A program made the position numbers and the translations under genes. Positions 6,574-12,358 of a stretch of DNA of 15,839 nt are shown in pieces. The DNA is taken from contig CAMLPZ010000068.1 of assembly GCA_946482045.1 (NCBI GenBank), positions 1 to 15,839 on the forward strand, written 5' to 3'. The first letter of the stretch is position 1; each line of letters begins with the position of its first letter. The stretch is from an uncultured Asticcacaulis sp. (GTDB lineage: Bacteria > Pseudomonadota > Alphaproteobacteria > Caulobacterales > Caulobacteraceae). The notes beneath the pieces are model-generated. The model saw nothing but the letters and a program-made list of their open reading frames with translations, was not told the origin of the DNA and made no database searches.

Positions 6574-7436
6574 TGCGGTTTCCTGAACTTCAGCGTCATA
6601 CGGTCGCTTTCCCCAATCGATTCGTAAAGAGTGCCGTCAAACTCAGGGTTTGGCGGCTGCCCGCGCGGCGACGTCAAACGTTGCGGAGGTAACGTCCATA
6701 CTCCATAGGGATGATCCTTGTCATCCTTTGGATTGGCGTTGATCTCGCTGGCGGAGTCAAAAGCAAAGCCGGCCTCGAACGCCAGTTGCTTGACGAACGG
6801 TTCCTGGACGTAGCCGTTGGTCGCACCCGGATCCTGGACATTGCCGATATCGGCGCGGTGCTGTTCTATGGCCAATATGCCGCCCGGCTTGAGCGCGGCG
6901 AAGGCGTCGGTGAAGGCCTTTTCCGCGATGCCCGCCGCCATCAAGTCGTGCACGACCAAGAGCATCATGACGACATCCGCGCTCTCGGCTTCGATAAGCG
7001 CCTGGCTTTCCGGTCCGAATTCGCTGAATTCGATACCACCGTAAAGCTTCTTGTTGCTGGAAAAGCGCTCGCGATACTTTTCTGTGAGCGTGCCCGTCGC
7101 ACTCTGGGCGCCACCCGTGGCCGGAAACAGCGCCGCGATATACCGGCCTTTTCCGCGGGTCAGGTAAGGCCCCAGGATGTCGGTCATATAGCCGGCGCCC
7201 GGCCAGATATCGACCACGACATCGCGCGGCTGGATTTCGAAAAAATCGATCATTTCCAGCGGATGGCGGAACGGGTCACGCCCCTTGTCGAGGTCATTGC
7301 GCCACCGCCCGGACACGGCCCATTGCGGCGTGCCCTCCTGCTGCGATTCCGGTTTACGGCCACAGCCCAGCAAGCCGGCTGCCGGCAAGGCGGCGGCCAG
7401 ACCAAGGCTTAGCTGTCTGCGCGTGATACCGCCCAA
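6570..7436 (-). CDS. Predicted lipoprotein of the class I SAM methyltransferase fold (COG4798-like)
   Basis: A 288-residue protein. The N-terminus has a twin-arginine-like signal, TRRQLSLGLAAALPAAGLLG, ending at a lipobox Cys (C25), so a lipid-anchored export product is predicted. The rest resembles the predicted methyltransferase group COG4798: HPLEMIDFFEIQPRDVVVDI (about 58-77), then the motif-I region WPGAGYMTDIL (78-88), then ADVVMMLLVVHDL and ALKPGGILAIEQHRAD (motif III-like). A TTG start at 7436 is inferred: no in-frame ATG or GTG exists nearby, and GCAGG lies just upstream. The gene is 132 bases downstream of bfr and overlaps the hydrolase by four bases. No SAM supply outside the cytoplasm is known to me, so catalytic activity there is uncertain and the substrate is unknown. 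Confidence 0.8.
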   Translation of the reverse strand: MGGITRRQLSLGLAAALPAAGLLGCGRKPESQQEGTPQWAVSGRWRNDLDKGRDPFRHPLEMIDFFEIQPRDVVVDIWPGAGYMTDILGPYLTRGKGRYIAALFPATGGAQSATGTLTEKYRERFSSNKKLYGGIEFSEFGPESQALIEAESADVVMMLLVVHDLMAAGIAEKAFTDAFAALKPGGILAIEQHRADIGNVQDPGATNGYVQEPFVKQLAFEAGFAFDSASEINANPKDDKDHPYGVWTLPPQRLTSPRGQPPNPEFDGTLYESIGESDRMTLKFRKPQ

Positions 7437-7455
7437 TACCCTGCCTGCATTATTT

Positions 7456-7480
7456 GTTTTCGTTGACGAAAAACGAAAAC
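7456..7480 (-). promoter_or_regulatory. AT-rich palindrome upstream of the methyltransferase-like gene
   Basis: TTTTCGT (7457-7463) and ACGAAAA (7466-7472) are perfect inverted arms with a 2-base spacer, and ACGAAAA is repeated in tandem at 7473-7479. The cluster lies 20 bases upstream of the TTG start, in a locally AT-rich stretch that may be the promoter or operator. No clear -35/-10 pair can be assigned. Confidence 0.35.
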
Positions 7481-7505
7481 TTCGCCCGGCACGTTAGAGC
7501 GCATT

Positions 7506-7530
7506 CCGAAAAGAGTGAAGCGCTTTTCGG
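7506..7530. repeat. Alphaproteobacterial intergenic palindrome, copy 2 (GTGAAGCG loop)
   Basis: CCGAAAAG (7506-7513), loop AGTGAAGCG (7514-7522) and CTTTTCGG (7523-7530) form a perfect 8-bp hairpin, with GCGC left at 7499-7502 but no right-hand outer arm. The loop core GTGAAGCG matches copy 1 at 4276-4319 exactly, while the stem bases differ in a pairing-preserving way. It sits in the gap between bfr and the methyltransferase-like gene. Confidence 0.7.
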
Positions 7531-7568
7531 TCAGCCCCCGATCAAAACCGCCTGCGCGGGCAGAATAT

Positions 7569-8054
7569 CTACCCCTCGCCTTCGATTTCCTTCATGCCGC
7601 TCTGAATGTAGTTGGCCTCTCCCATCAGGCGGATCAGGTTCAGTTGGGTTTCCAGGAAGTCGATGTGGTGCTCGGTGTCTTCCAGTATCTTACGCAGCAG
7701 TTCACGGCTGACATAGTCCTTGTGGTCGTCGCAGAACTTGACGCCATCGACCAGCAGAGCGTGGCCGCCGGTTTCGACATTGAGGTCCGACGCCAGCGTT
7801 TCGGCGACCGTCTCACCGATACGCAGCTTATTCAGGTCCTGGAGATTCGGCAGGCCATCGAGGAACAGGATACGCTTGATGAGCAGATCCGCGTGCTTCA
7901 TCTCCTCGATCGACTCTTTATAGACGATGCGGCCGAGGTGATAGAGGCCCCAGTTTTCCAGCATGCGGGCGTGCAGGAAATACTGGTTCACCGCCGTCAG
8001 CTCATTGATCAAAACCTTGTTGAGCAGCTTGATGATGTCGGGGTTGCCCTTCAT
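7569..8054 (-). CDS. bfr: Bacterioferritin, with one ferroxidase ligand replaced
   Basis: A 161-residue haem-containing iron-storage protein of the ferritin fold; 24 subunits form a shell that oxidises Fe(II) and stores iron mineral. Family sequence is clear: MKGNPDIIKLLNKVLINELT, NQYFLHARMLENWG, EEMKHAD and LFLDGLPNLQDL. Counting without gaps against E. coli Bfr, E18, E51, H54, E94 and H130 are present, as is the haem ligand M52, but position 127 is Thr (EDTEHHID) where Glu is expected. ATG 8054 is preceded by AGGAGG at ideal distance. bfd lies 125 bases upstream on the same strand, with Fur-like palindromes between. The site 127 change might lower ferroxidase activity or mark a partner subunit; this is inference. 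Confidence 0.93.
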   Translation of the reverse strand: MKGNPDIIKLLNKVLINELTAVNQYFLHARMLENWGLYHLGRIVYKESIEEMKHADLLIKRILFLDGLPNLQDLNKLRIGETVAETLASDLNVETGGHALLVDGVKFCDDHKDYVSRELLRKILEDTEHHIDFLETQLNLIRLMGEANYIQSGMKEIEGEG

Positions 8055-8143
8055 GACGGCCTCCTGAAAAGAAAATCAGGCCGACTCATACCGCTCGCGC
8101 GCGGGCATGTGAAGCGGAAAATATTCTATAAAACAAAAACTTA

Positions 8144-8181
8144 TGCGAATGAAAATAGGTATAATTCGCAAGCAGCGAATT
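8144..8181 (-). promoter_or_regulatory. TGCGAAT palindromes upstream of bfr (possible Fur sites)
   Basis: TGCGAAT (8144-8150) faces ATTCGCA (8164-8170) across 13 bases, and AATTCGC (8163-8169) faces GCGAATT (8175-8181) across five, so the sites overlap and the second reaches into the bfd stop codon. They lie 90-127 bases upstream of bfr. A candidate -10 (TATAGAAT on the minus strand, around 8123-8130) follows, without a clear -35. TGCGAAT-type half sites fit alphaproteobacterial iron regulators of the Fur group. Confidence 0.5.
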
Positions 8182-8365
8182 ACTCAGCCGCCATCTTCAG
8201 GGCAACCTGCGCTTCATCGATCATCTGGCGCATTTCGCAGACACACTTGGCGCATTGGGCCTGGCATCCGGCATGCGCGAAAATAGCCTTGGGAGTCGAC
8301 GCACCGCACGCAATAGCCTGATGTACCTGGCGTTCGCGAATAGCGTTACAATTGCAGACGTACAC
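8180..8365 (-). CDS. bfd: Bacterioferritin-associated ferredoxin Bfd
   Basis: A 61-residue [2Fe-2S] ferredoxin that passes electrons to bacterioferritin so that stored iron can be reduced and released. The family pattern is complete: MYVCNCNAI gives C4 and C6, and QCAKC gives C38 and C41, the four cluster ligands; C20, C34 and C43 are additional. Length matches the family. The start is GTG (8363-8365) giving the canonical MYVC N-terminus, with CAGGG about 10 bases upstream. It precedes bfr on the same strand, the usual functional pair. A 23-bp Fur-like palindrome lies 24-46 bases upstream of the start. Confidence 0.93.
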   Translation of the reverse strand: MYVCNCNAIRERQVHQAIACGASTPKAIFAHAGCQAQCAKCVCEMRQMIDEAQVALKMAAE

Positions 8366-8388
8366 GTAAAACCCTGACAGCCACGAAC

Positions 8389-8411
8389 TTGATAATGCGA
8401 ATGCGTATCAA
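8389..8411 (-). promoter_or_regulatory. Fur-box-like palindrome upstream of bfd
   Basis: A 23-bp site with perfect outer arms TTGATA (8389-8394) and TATCAA (8406-8411) and a centre containing TGCGAAT. It resembles the GATAATG...ATTATC pattern of Fur boxes. The site is centred 35 bases upstream of the bfd GTG, where it would overlap the promoter, consistent with iron repression. The identity of the binding protein is inference. Confidence 0.6.
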
Positions 8412-8432
8412 CTAACATATGCCCGATTCAAA

Positions 8433-8447
8433 TGCAAGTCATTCGCA
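8433..8447 (-). promoter_or_regulatory. Second Fur-like site upstream of bfd
   Basis: Read on the minus strand this is TGCGAATGACTTGCA, an imperfect palindrome of the TGCxAA...TTGCA kind seen in alphaproteobacterial Fur/Mur sites. It lies 22 bases beyond the first Fur-like site. GATTC at 8425-8429, between them, is a GANTC methylation site. Confidence 0.4.
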
Positions 8448-8467
8448 GCAGGGTGCACGCACCCTGC
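8448..8467. repeat. Perfect 20-bp palindrome, GCAGGGTGC/GCACCCTGC
   Basis: GCAGGGTGC (8448-8456) and GCACCCTGC (8459-8467) are perfect inverted arms with only AC between them. It directly abuts the second Fur-like site. There is no T-run, so it does not look like a terminator; a two-base spacer suggests a DNA-binding site. No partner copy was seen in the window. Confidence 0.5.
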
Positions 8468-8519
8468 ACCCTGAATCGTTACAGAGTGTGTTGCAGCCGC
8501 CTCATGCTCACGTCGACCA

Positions 8520-8552
8520 GATAAAAGCCCCCCGGTCGCACCGGAGGGCTTT
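8520..8552 (-). terminator. Intrinsic terminator of the glycine-zipper gene
   Basis: On the minus strand the arms at 8541-8552 and 8524-8535 pair over 12 bases around a 5-base loop (8536-8540). The only non-Watson-Crick pair becomes a G-U wobble in that strand's RNA but is a C-A mismatch on the other, which fits minus-strand use. TTTTAT follows. It is 24 bases beyond the stop codon. Confidence 0.85.
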
Positions 8553-8575
8553 CTCAAAGGTAGCTTGGCAAAGGC

Positions 8576-9280
8576 TTAGTTGCCGTTGTTATAGGCCGTG
8601 GCCGAGCTGGTTTCGCGCCAGCGGCCATTACTGTCGCGATAGCCATAGGCCTGCACCGAGCCTTCATGCCAGCGGCCGTTTTCGTCCTTCCAGCCAAAGG
8701 CGACCGGCCGGCCTTCGCGCCAGGTGCCGCGTTCGTCACGGAAGCCTTCAGTGCGGTAGGTGGTTGAACTATAGCGGTTGCTGTTGTAGCCGCTCTGGCC
8801 ATAGCTGCTGCTATTGTTGTTGTAACTGCTGTTATAGGCGTAGCGGTCATAGGGCGAGGTTGAACGCGCCTCGCGATCGTAATAGGTCGTCGTGTAGGTG
8901 CTCGAGTTCGGGCGCTCGCGGAAATAGGCGACGTCATAGCCCTCCGGCGCCGAAGCTGGCGAGTAATAGCCGTTCTGATAGGAATAGTACTCGCCATTCA
9001 GGCACTTGACGCTGTTCTTGCCGATGTTTCGCCCGACGACACCACCGATAACGGCGCCCGCGACCGCGCCGAGACCGCGCTCGTTCTTGGAAACCTGGCT
9101 GCCCAGGGCGCCACCGGCAACCGCGCCGACGACTGTGCCGGTCGTCTTGGCGTTGTTTTGCTTGGTGTAGCAGTAGCCGTCATAGTCCGTATCCTGCGCC
9201 ATGGCAGGTACCGCCGATCCGGCTGCAACTACCAAAGCCATGGCCGCCCCAGCCGCCCACTTCGTTTTGGTCATGGTCAT
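8576..9280 (-). CDS. Secreted glycine-zipper protein with C-terminal tandem repeats
   Basis: A 234-residue envelope protein of unknown role. A Sec signal peptide ends at VPAMA (cleavage after A28). A glycine-zipper 2TM-type segment (about 47-87) contains GTVVGAVAGGALGSQ and GLGAVAGAVIGGVVGRNIG, flanked by C37 and C93, which could form a disulfide. Residues 95-178 are rich in Tyr, Ser and Asn (low complexity). The end holds three 17-residue-period repeats starting at 179, 196 and 213, pattern G-[FWY]-[RK]-D-x-x-G-x-W-[RH]-E. Glycine-zipper proteins are usually outer-membrane or periplasmic; the repeat tail may bind cell-wall or surface material, which is speculative. ATG 9280 has AAGGAG 7 bases upstream. 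It is a single-gene unit with its own terminator, divergent from thiE. Confidence 0.82.
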   Translation of the reverse strand: MTMTKTKWAAGAAMALVVAAGSAVPAMAQDTDYDGYCYTKQNNAKTTGTVVGAVAGGALGSQVSKNERGLGAVAGAVIGGVVGRNIGKNSVKCLNGEYYSYQNGYYSPASAPEGYDVAYFRERPNSSTYTTTYYDREARSTSPYDRYAYNSSYNNNSSSYGQSGYNSNRYSSTTYRTEGFRDERGTWREGRPVAFGWKDENGRWHEGSVQAYGYRDSNGRWRETSSATAYNNGN

Positions 9281-9329
9281 GGGTATTTCTCCTTTGTCTC
9301 CGACGCATCTTCGGCGATCAGATCGTCAG

Positions 9330-9359
9330 AATTTAGGCGTTCACGTTACGACAAAACAA
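9330..9359 (-). promoter_or_regulatory. Candidate promoter of the glycine-zipper gene
   Basis: On the minus strand, TTGTTT (9354-9359), an 18-bp spacer and TAAATT (9330-9335) give a plausible sigma70 promoter about 50 bases upstream of the start codon. The match is moderate only. Confidence 0.4.
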
Positions 9360-9462
9360 TGTGAACCCACCCCGTCAGGGTAAATTTGACATAAGATTCA
9401 ATGAGCATGTGTTGGGATCGGTTTTGCTTGACCCGCCTGCGCGCATAAGGCACTCCGGCATC

Positions 9463-10098
9463 ATGTCCCTGAATGCCCACGACTGCCGCCTCTACCTCAT
9501 CACGCCGCCGCAGATCCTCGACGCCGAAAGGTTCGCGCGCGACCTCGATGCCGCGTTATCAGCCGGCGAGGTCGCCGCGCTGCAGATTCGGTTGAAGGAC
9601 ACATCGCCCGATGATATCCGCGCGGTCGCGAAGGTGCTGACGCCCATCGCACACCGCCATGGCACCGCTGTGCTGATGAACGACTTTGTTGAGCTGGCGA
9701 AGGAATTGAGACTCGACGGTGTCCATGTCGGCCAATCCGACATGGCGTACCGTGACGCCCGCCGTATCCTAGGCGCCAGCGCCATGATCGGCGTCACTTG
9801 CCACAACAGCCGCCACCTGGCCATGGACGCCGCCGAGGCCGGCGCCGACTATGTGGCGTTTGGCGCCTTCTATCCGACGTCGACCAAGACGGTCGAGCAC
9901 ATGGCGGAACTTGAGACCCTGTCGATCTGGCAGGAAACGATGGAAACGCCATGCGTCGCCATTGGCGGGATTACCGCTGAAAACGCCGCAGACATCGCAA
10001 AGGCCGGGGCGGACTTTATCGCCGTCTCGGGCGCGGTCTGGAACCATCCGCAAGGACCGGCCGAAGGCGTTAAGGCTCTACTGAAGGCGATTTCTTAA
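9463..10098 (+). CDS. thiE: Thiamine phosphate synthase (ThiE)
   Basis: A 211-residue TIM-barrel enzyme joining the hydroxymethylpyrimidine diphosphate and thiazole phosphate moieties to make thiamine phosphate. Recognisable motifs in order: RLYLITPP (9-16), LQIRLKD (40-46), [10 protein letters not shown] (70-79), [10 protein letters not shown] (84-93), MIGVTCHNS (108-116), [14 protein letters not shown] (129-142), VAIGGI (165-170) and FIAVSGAVW (185-193). The frame is open 34 codons upstream, but ATG 9463 ([12 protein letters not shown]) gives normal family length; AAGG lies about 13 bases upstream. No TPP riboswitch (no CTGAGA/ACCTGA pair) is visible in the 180-base spacer. TTGACA at 9386-9391 could be a -35 with no good -10, and GATTC at 9395-9399 is a GANTC site. 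No other thi genes are nearby. Confidence 0.88.
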   Translation: MSLNAHDCRLYLITPPQILDAERFARDLDAALSAGEVAALQIRLKDTSPDDIRAVAKVLTPIAHRHGTAVLMNDFVELAKELRLDGVHVGQSDMAYRDARRILGASAMIGVTCHNSRHLAMDAAEAGADYVAFGAFYPTSTKTVEHMAELETLSIWQETMETPCVAIGGITAENAADIAKAGADFIAVSGAVWNHPQGPAEGVKALLKAIS

Positions 10099-10100
10099 TT

Positions 10101-10240
10101 CTCCTCCCTGTGCCGGAGGCATGGGGAGGGGGACCGCCAGCGAAGCGCAGCGGTGGTGGGGCCCGCCACCTGCGCCGCCCCCCTCCGTCACCTTCGCTTC
10201 GCTCGCTGACACCTCCCCATCGCTACGCGACAGGGAGGAG
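10101..10240. repeat. Long palindromic repeat, family A copy 2 (arm order reversed)
   Basis: The modules of the 5248-5398 element recur turned inside out: CTCCTCCCTG (10101-10110) is now outermost and pairs with CAGGGAGGAG (10231-10240), and ATGGGGAGGGGGACCG (10121-10136) lies inside, pairing in part with CCTCCCCAT (10212-10220). GGTGGTGGGG (10152-10161), the outer arm of copy 1, is near the centre. It fills the whole gap between the convergent thiE and lipoprotein genes, ending two bases before the latter's stop codon. No T-run is present. Confidence 0.85.
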
Positions 10241-10242
10241 GG

Positions 10243-10905
10243 TTAGTTGCCGAACAAACCCTTCTTCCTCCACACGATCGCCATGTCGGCTACGGCCGGA
10301 TCAAGCCCGCTCAACAGCTCGTCATTTGACTCTATCTCGTCGTCCGATGACGCCTTTGCTCCGGCCGGCAGTTGCAGCCGCAGTTTCAGCGTGCATCCGC
10401 CATCCAGCGTTTCCAGCTTGCCGCCATGCCAGTCGATGACCTCGCCGCCCCAGTCAAAGCGGAAGCCCGACATTAGGAAGGACCCATTAGCCGCCTGAAC
10501 CTCGGCAAGCGTCGCGCCTTTGCGAACGCCTGCTGGACCGTGCCAGGCCGTCGCGTCTTGGCCCAGACGCACCTCGGCCACCTTCGTCATCTCCTTGTCG
10601 CGGAAGATGACCTCGATGCGCTCGTCCGGCTTGTCGCGGAAAAGCACCACGCCGTCGACCACCGTATTGTCGGGCATGCTGAGCATGCCCGTCACCGCGC
10701 GGTCGCCGTACTCGACCATCAGGCTCTCGGCTGTGGCGTCGGGCTTGACCGGATAGGTGCAGGAGAGCGGCTGGTCCGAGACCCGCGGCTCGGGCGCGGC
10801 TTCGCTCGACGCATCCGTCTGGTCCTGCGTCGATTGCGGCTCTGTACACGAGGCCAGGACCAGGAGCGATACGACGCTTAAGCCCAGCAGGCGAAGGTTC
10901 CGCAT
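10243..10905 (-). CDS. Hypothetical lipoprotein, paralogue of its upstream neighbour
   Basis: A 220-residue predicted lipoprotein: the signal MRNLRLLGLSVVSLLVLASC has a lipobox LASC (C20). A Ser/Glu-rich linker (21-45) precedes the globular part. Two further cysteines, C49 (LSCTYPV) and C171 (LDGGCTL), match C61 and C184 of the upstream gene, suggesting a conserved disulfide. The region GPAGVRKGATLAEVQ...MSGFRFDWGGEV...GGKLETLDGGC aligns with the neighbour across about 55 residues. I do not recognise the family. Start ATG 10905 is nine bases after the neighbour's stop, with AGGA inside the junction, so they form one operon. A palindromic repeat follows directly. Confidence 0.82.
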   Translation of the reverse strand: MRNLRLLGLSVVSLLVLASCTEPQSTQDQTDASSEAAPEPRVSDQPLSCTYPVKPDATAESLMVEYGDRAVTGMLSMPDNTVVDGVVLFRDKPDERIEVIFRDKEMTKVAEVRLGQDATAWHGPAGVRKGATLAEVQAANGSFLMSGFRFDWGGEVIDWHGGKLETLDGGCTLKLRLQLPAGAKASSDDEIESNDELLSGLDPAVADMAIVWRKKGLFGN

Positions 10906-10914
10906 GATCTGTTC

Positions 10915-11628
10915 CTATTCCGCAGGCGTGACCCCGGCCGGCAGCGGCCAGCCGAACGACATTTCAACGACCTTTACCTTGGCGTCCTTCAGGCGCGGAT
11001 CGTTCGATTCGACCATCACGCCGTCGCCGCTGACGCCTTCGGGCAGGCTGTCGCTGTCAAAACGCAGGGAGATCGAACAGCCACCGCTTAGAGACTCCAG
11101 CCGCCCGCCCTTGAAGTCGGCGGCGTACCCCCCGTAGTCCCAGCCAAAACCGCTGATGGTAAAGGGCTTGCCGTTGACCTTCTCGATATAGTCGAGCGTC
11201 GAACCGACATGGATGCCTTCGGGGCCGGTCCAAGCGACGGCCCCGTCCGCCGGCTCGATGCGCGAAACATGGCGCATGGCAGCATCCCAGAAGGTGACAT
11301 AAACCTTGCGCGCCGGCACCATGGCGTAGAGCAGCAGCCCCCGGCTTTCGGTACCTTCCGCCCCAGGAACCATCCCCAATTGCGCGTTGTTGCCATACGC
11401 CACAGCCAGCGACTGATAGCTGTCGCCGATATGGACCGGCGCAAGGCAATCCATTCTGTTCACACTAACGGATTCAGCGGCCTTGCCGGATGGCTTGCCG
11501 TCGGCCTTGGCGGCTGCCGACACATCGGCCACTGCGCTGGCCGAACCGTCCGGCACGTCCGATTGCTGCGAACAGGCGCTTAAACCCAACAGCGTCAGCG
11601 CAGAGATTATAGGAAATGATCGCATCAA
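10915..11628 (-). CDS. Hypothetical lipoprotein, first gene of a two-paralogue operon
   Basis: A 237-residue predicted lipoprotein: the signal MMRSFPIISALTLLGLSAC ends at C19 (lipobox LSAC), followed by an Ala/Ser/Lys-rich linker to about residue 55. The globular part has C61 (MDCLAPV) and C184 (SGGCSI), shared with the downstream paralogue, and the shared block GPEGIHVGSTLDYIEKVNGK, then ISGFGWDYGG, then FKGGRLESLSGGC. The early segment DSYQSLAVAYGNNAQLGMVP matches AESLMVEYGDRAVTGMLSMP of the paralogue. Function is unknown; a periplasmic or outer-membrane inner-leaflet location is likely. Start ATG 11628 has AAGGGGAGG about 5-6 bases upstream and a good promoter at 11647-11674. Confidence 0.82.
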   Translation of the reverse strand: MMRSFPIISALTLLGLSACSQQSDVPDGSASAVADVSAAAKADGKPSGKAAESVSVNRMDCLAPVHIGDSYQSLAVAYGNNAQLGMVPGAEGTESRGLLLYAMVPARKVYVTFWDAAMRHVSRIEPADGAVAWTGPEGIHVGSTLDYIEKVNGKPFTISGFGWDYGGYAADFKGGRLESLSGGCSISLRFDSDSLPEGVSGDGVMVESNDPRLKDAKVKVVEMSFGWPLPAGVTPAE

Positions 11629-11646
11629 TGCCTCCCCTTGCCGCCG

Positions 11647-11674
11647 ACTATAGGCGTTAACCTCTCAGCCGCAA
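11647..11674 (-). promoter_or_regulatory. Promoter of the paired lipoprotein operon
   Basis: On the minus strand, TTGCGG (11669-11674), a 16-bp spacer and TATAGT (11647-11652) form a credible sigma70 promoter, starting transcription roughly 10 bases before the ribosome site of the first lipoprotein. Confidence 0.55.
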
Positions 11675-11681
11675 AGTCCCC

Positions 11682-11710
11682 TTGCCTTCCGGACGCGTAA
11701 CCAGTAGTAA
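11682..11710 (+). promoter_or_regulatory. Promoter of efp
   Basis: TTGCCT (11682-11687), a 17-bp spacer and TAGTAA (11705-11710) form a credible promoter, back to back with the lipoprotein promoter. The leader would be about 32 bases. It contains TTACCTCCTTCTTTGAC (from 11721), complementary to a Shine-Dalgarno sequence rather than being one, and a GAATC (GANTC) site at 11743-11747. Confidence 0.5.
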
Positions 11711-11748
11711 CGCGGCCAACTTACCTCCTTCTTTGACAAGTTGAATCC

Positions 11749-12315
11749 ATGAAAATCAACGCCAACACCATCAAGCCGGGCATGATCCTGGAGTATCAGA
11801 ACGGCCTGTGGGCGGTTGTGAAGACCGAGCATGTCAAGCCGGGCAAGGGCGGCGCCTTCGCCCAGGTCGAAATGAAGAACCTGGTCACCGGCACCAAGCT
11901 CAACGAGCGCTTCCGTTCGGACGATACGGTCGAGCGCGCCGTGCTGGAACAGCGCGACCACTCCTTCCTCTATGAGGACGGCGACATGCTGGTGTTCATG
12001 GATCAGGAAAACTACGAACAGATCAGCCTGTCCAAGGAATGGGTCGGCGAAGACCAGGTCCGCTTCCTGCACGACGGCATGATCGTCGTCATCGAATCGC
12101 ACGACGAAAAGCCGATCGGCATGAGCCTGCCCGACACCGTCGTCCTCGAAGTCGTCGAAACCGAGCCGACCATCAAGGGCCAGACCGCCTCGTCCTCCTA
12201 TAAGCCCGCCAAGGCCTCCAACGGCATGCGTGTCATGATCCCGCCTTTCATGGGCGTGGGTGAGCGCATCGTCGTCTCGACCGAGACCGGCGAATACATG
12301 AAGCGCGCGGATTAA
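11749..12315 (+). CDS. efp: Translation elongation factor P
   Basis: A 188-residue ribosome-binding factor that relieves stalling at polyproline stretches. It has the standard three beta-barrel domains: [19 protein letters not shown] at the start, the loop VKPGKGGAF with K33 (the position that is beta-lysylated in many bacteria), [14 protein letters not shown] in the middle domain, and the C-terminal [24 protein letters not shown] block ending GEYMKRAD. Full length, no odd features. ATG 11749 is the family start although no clear Shine-Dalgarno precedes it. It is followed by a strong terminator and then suhB, a common alphaproteobacterial gene order. No epmA/epmB genes are in the window. Confidence 0.96.
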   Translation: MKINANTIKPGMILEYQNGLWAVVKTEHVKPGKGGAFAQVEMKNLVTGTKLNERFRSDDTVERAVLEQRDHSFLYEDGDMLVFMDQENYEQISLSKEWVGEDQVRFLHDGMIVVIESHDEKPIGMSLPDTVVLEVVETEPTIKGQTASSSYKPAKASNGMRVMIPPFMGVGERIVVSTETGEYMKRAD

Positions 12316-12358
12316 TGCCTTCGCGCATCCCTGAGATGTGCGTTGATTTCAGTGACGA

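Noticed and set aside
5500..6627. 375-codon plus-strand open frame opposite the hydrolase
   Set aside because: The hydrolase on the other strand has an intact catalytic triad; the plus frame is compositionally odd and lacks any recognisable motif.
8419..9009. Plus-strand open frame rich in Cys, Ser and Arg
   Set aside because: It is antisense to the Tyr/Ser/Asn repeats of the glycine-zipper gene and spans that gene's terminator and the bfd upstream region; the composition is an artefact.
9281..9462. TPP riboswitch upstream of thiE
   Set aside because: The conserved CTGAGA and ACCTGA elements and the expected stem arrangement are not present.
11690..11735. Short minus-strand leader peptide after AAGGAGG (LAALLLVTRPEGKG...)
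   Set aside because: The TTG start is too close to the ribosome site, and the lipoprotein promoter lies within and beyond it; more likely chance.
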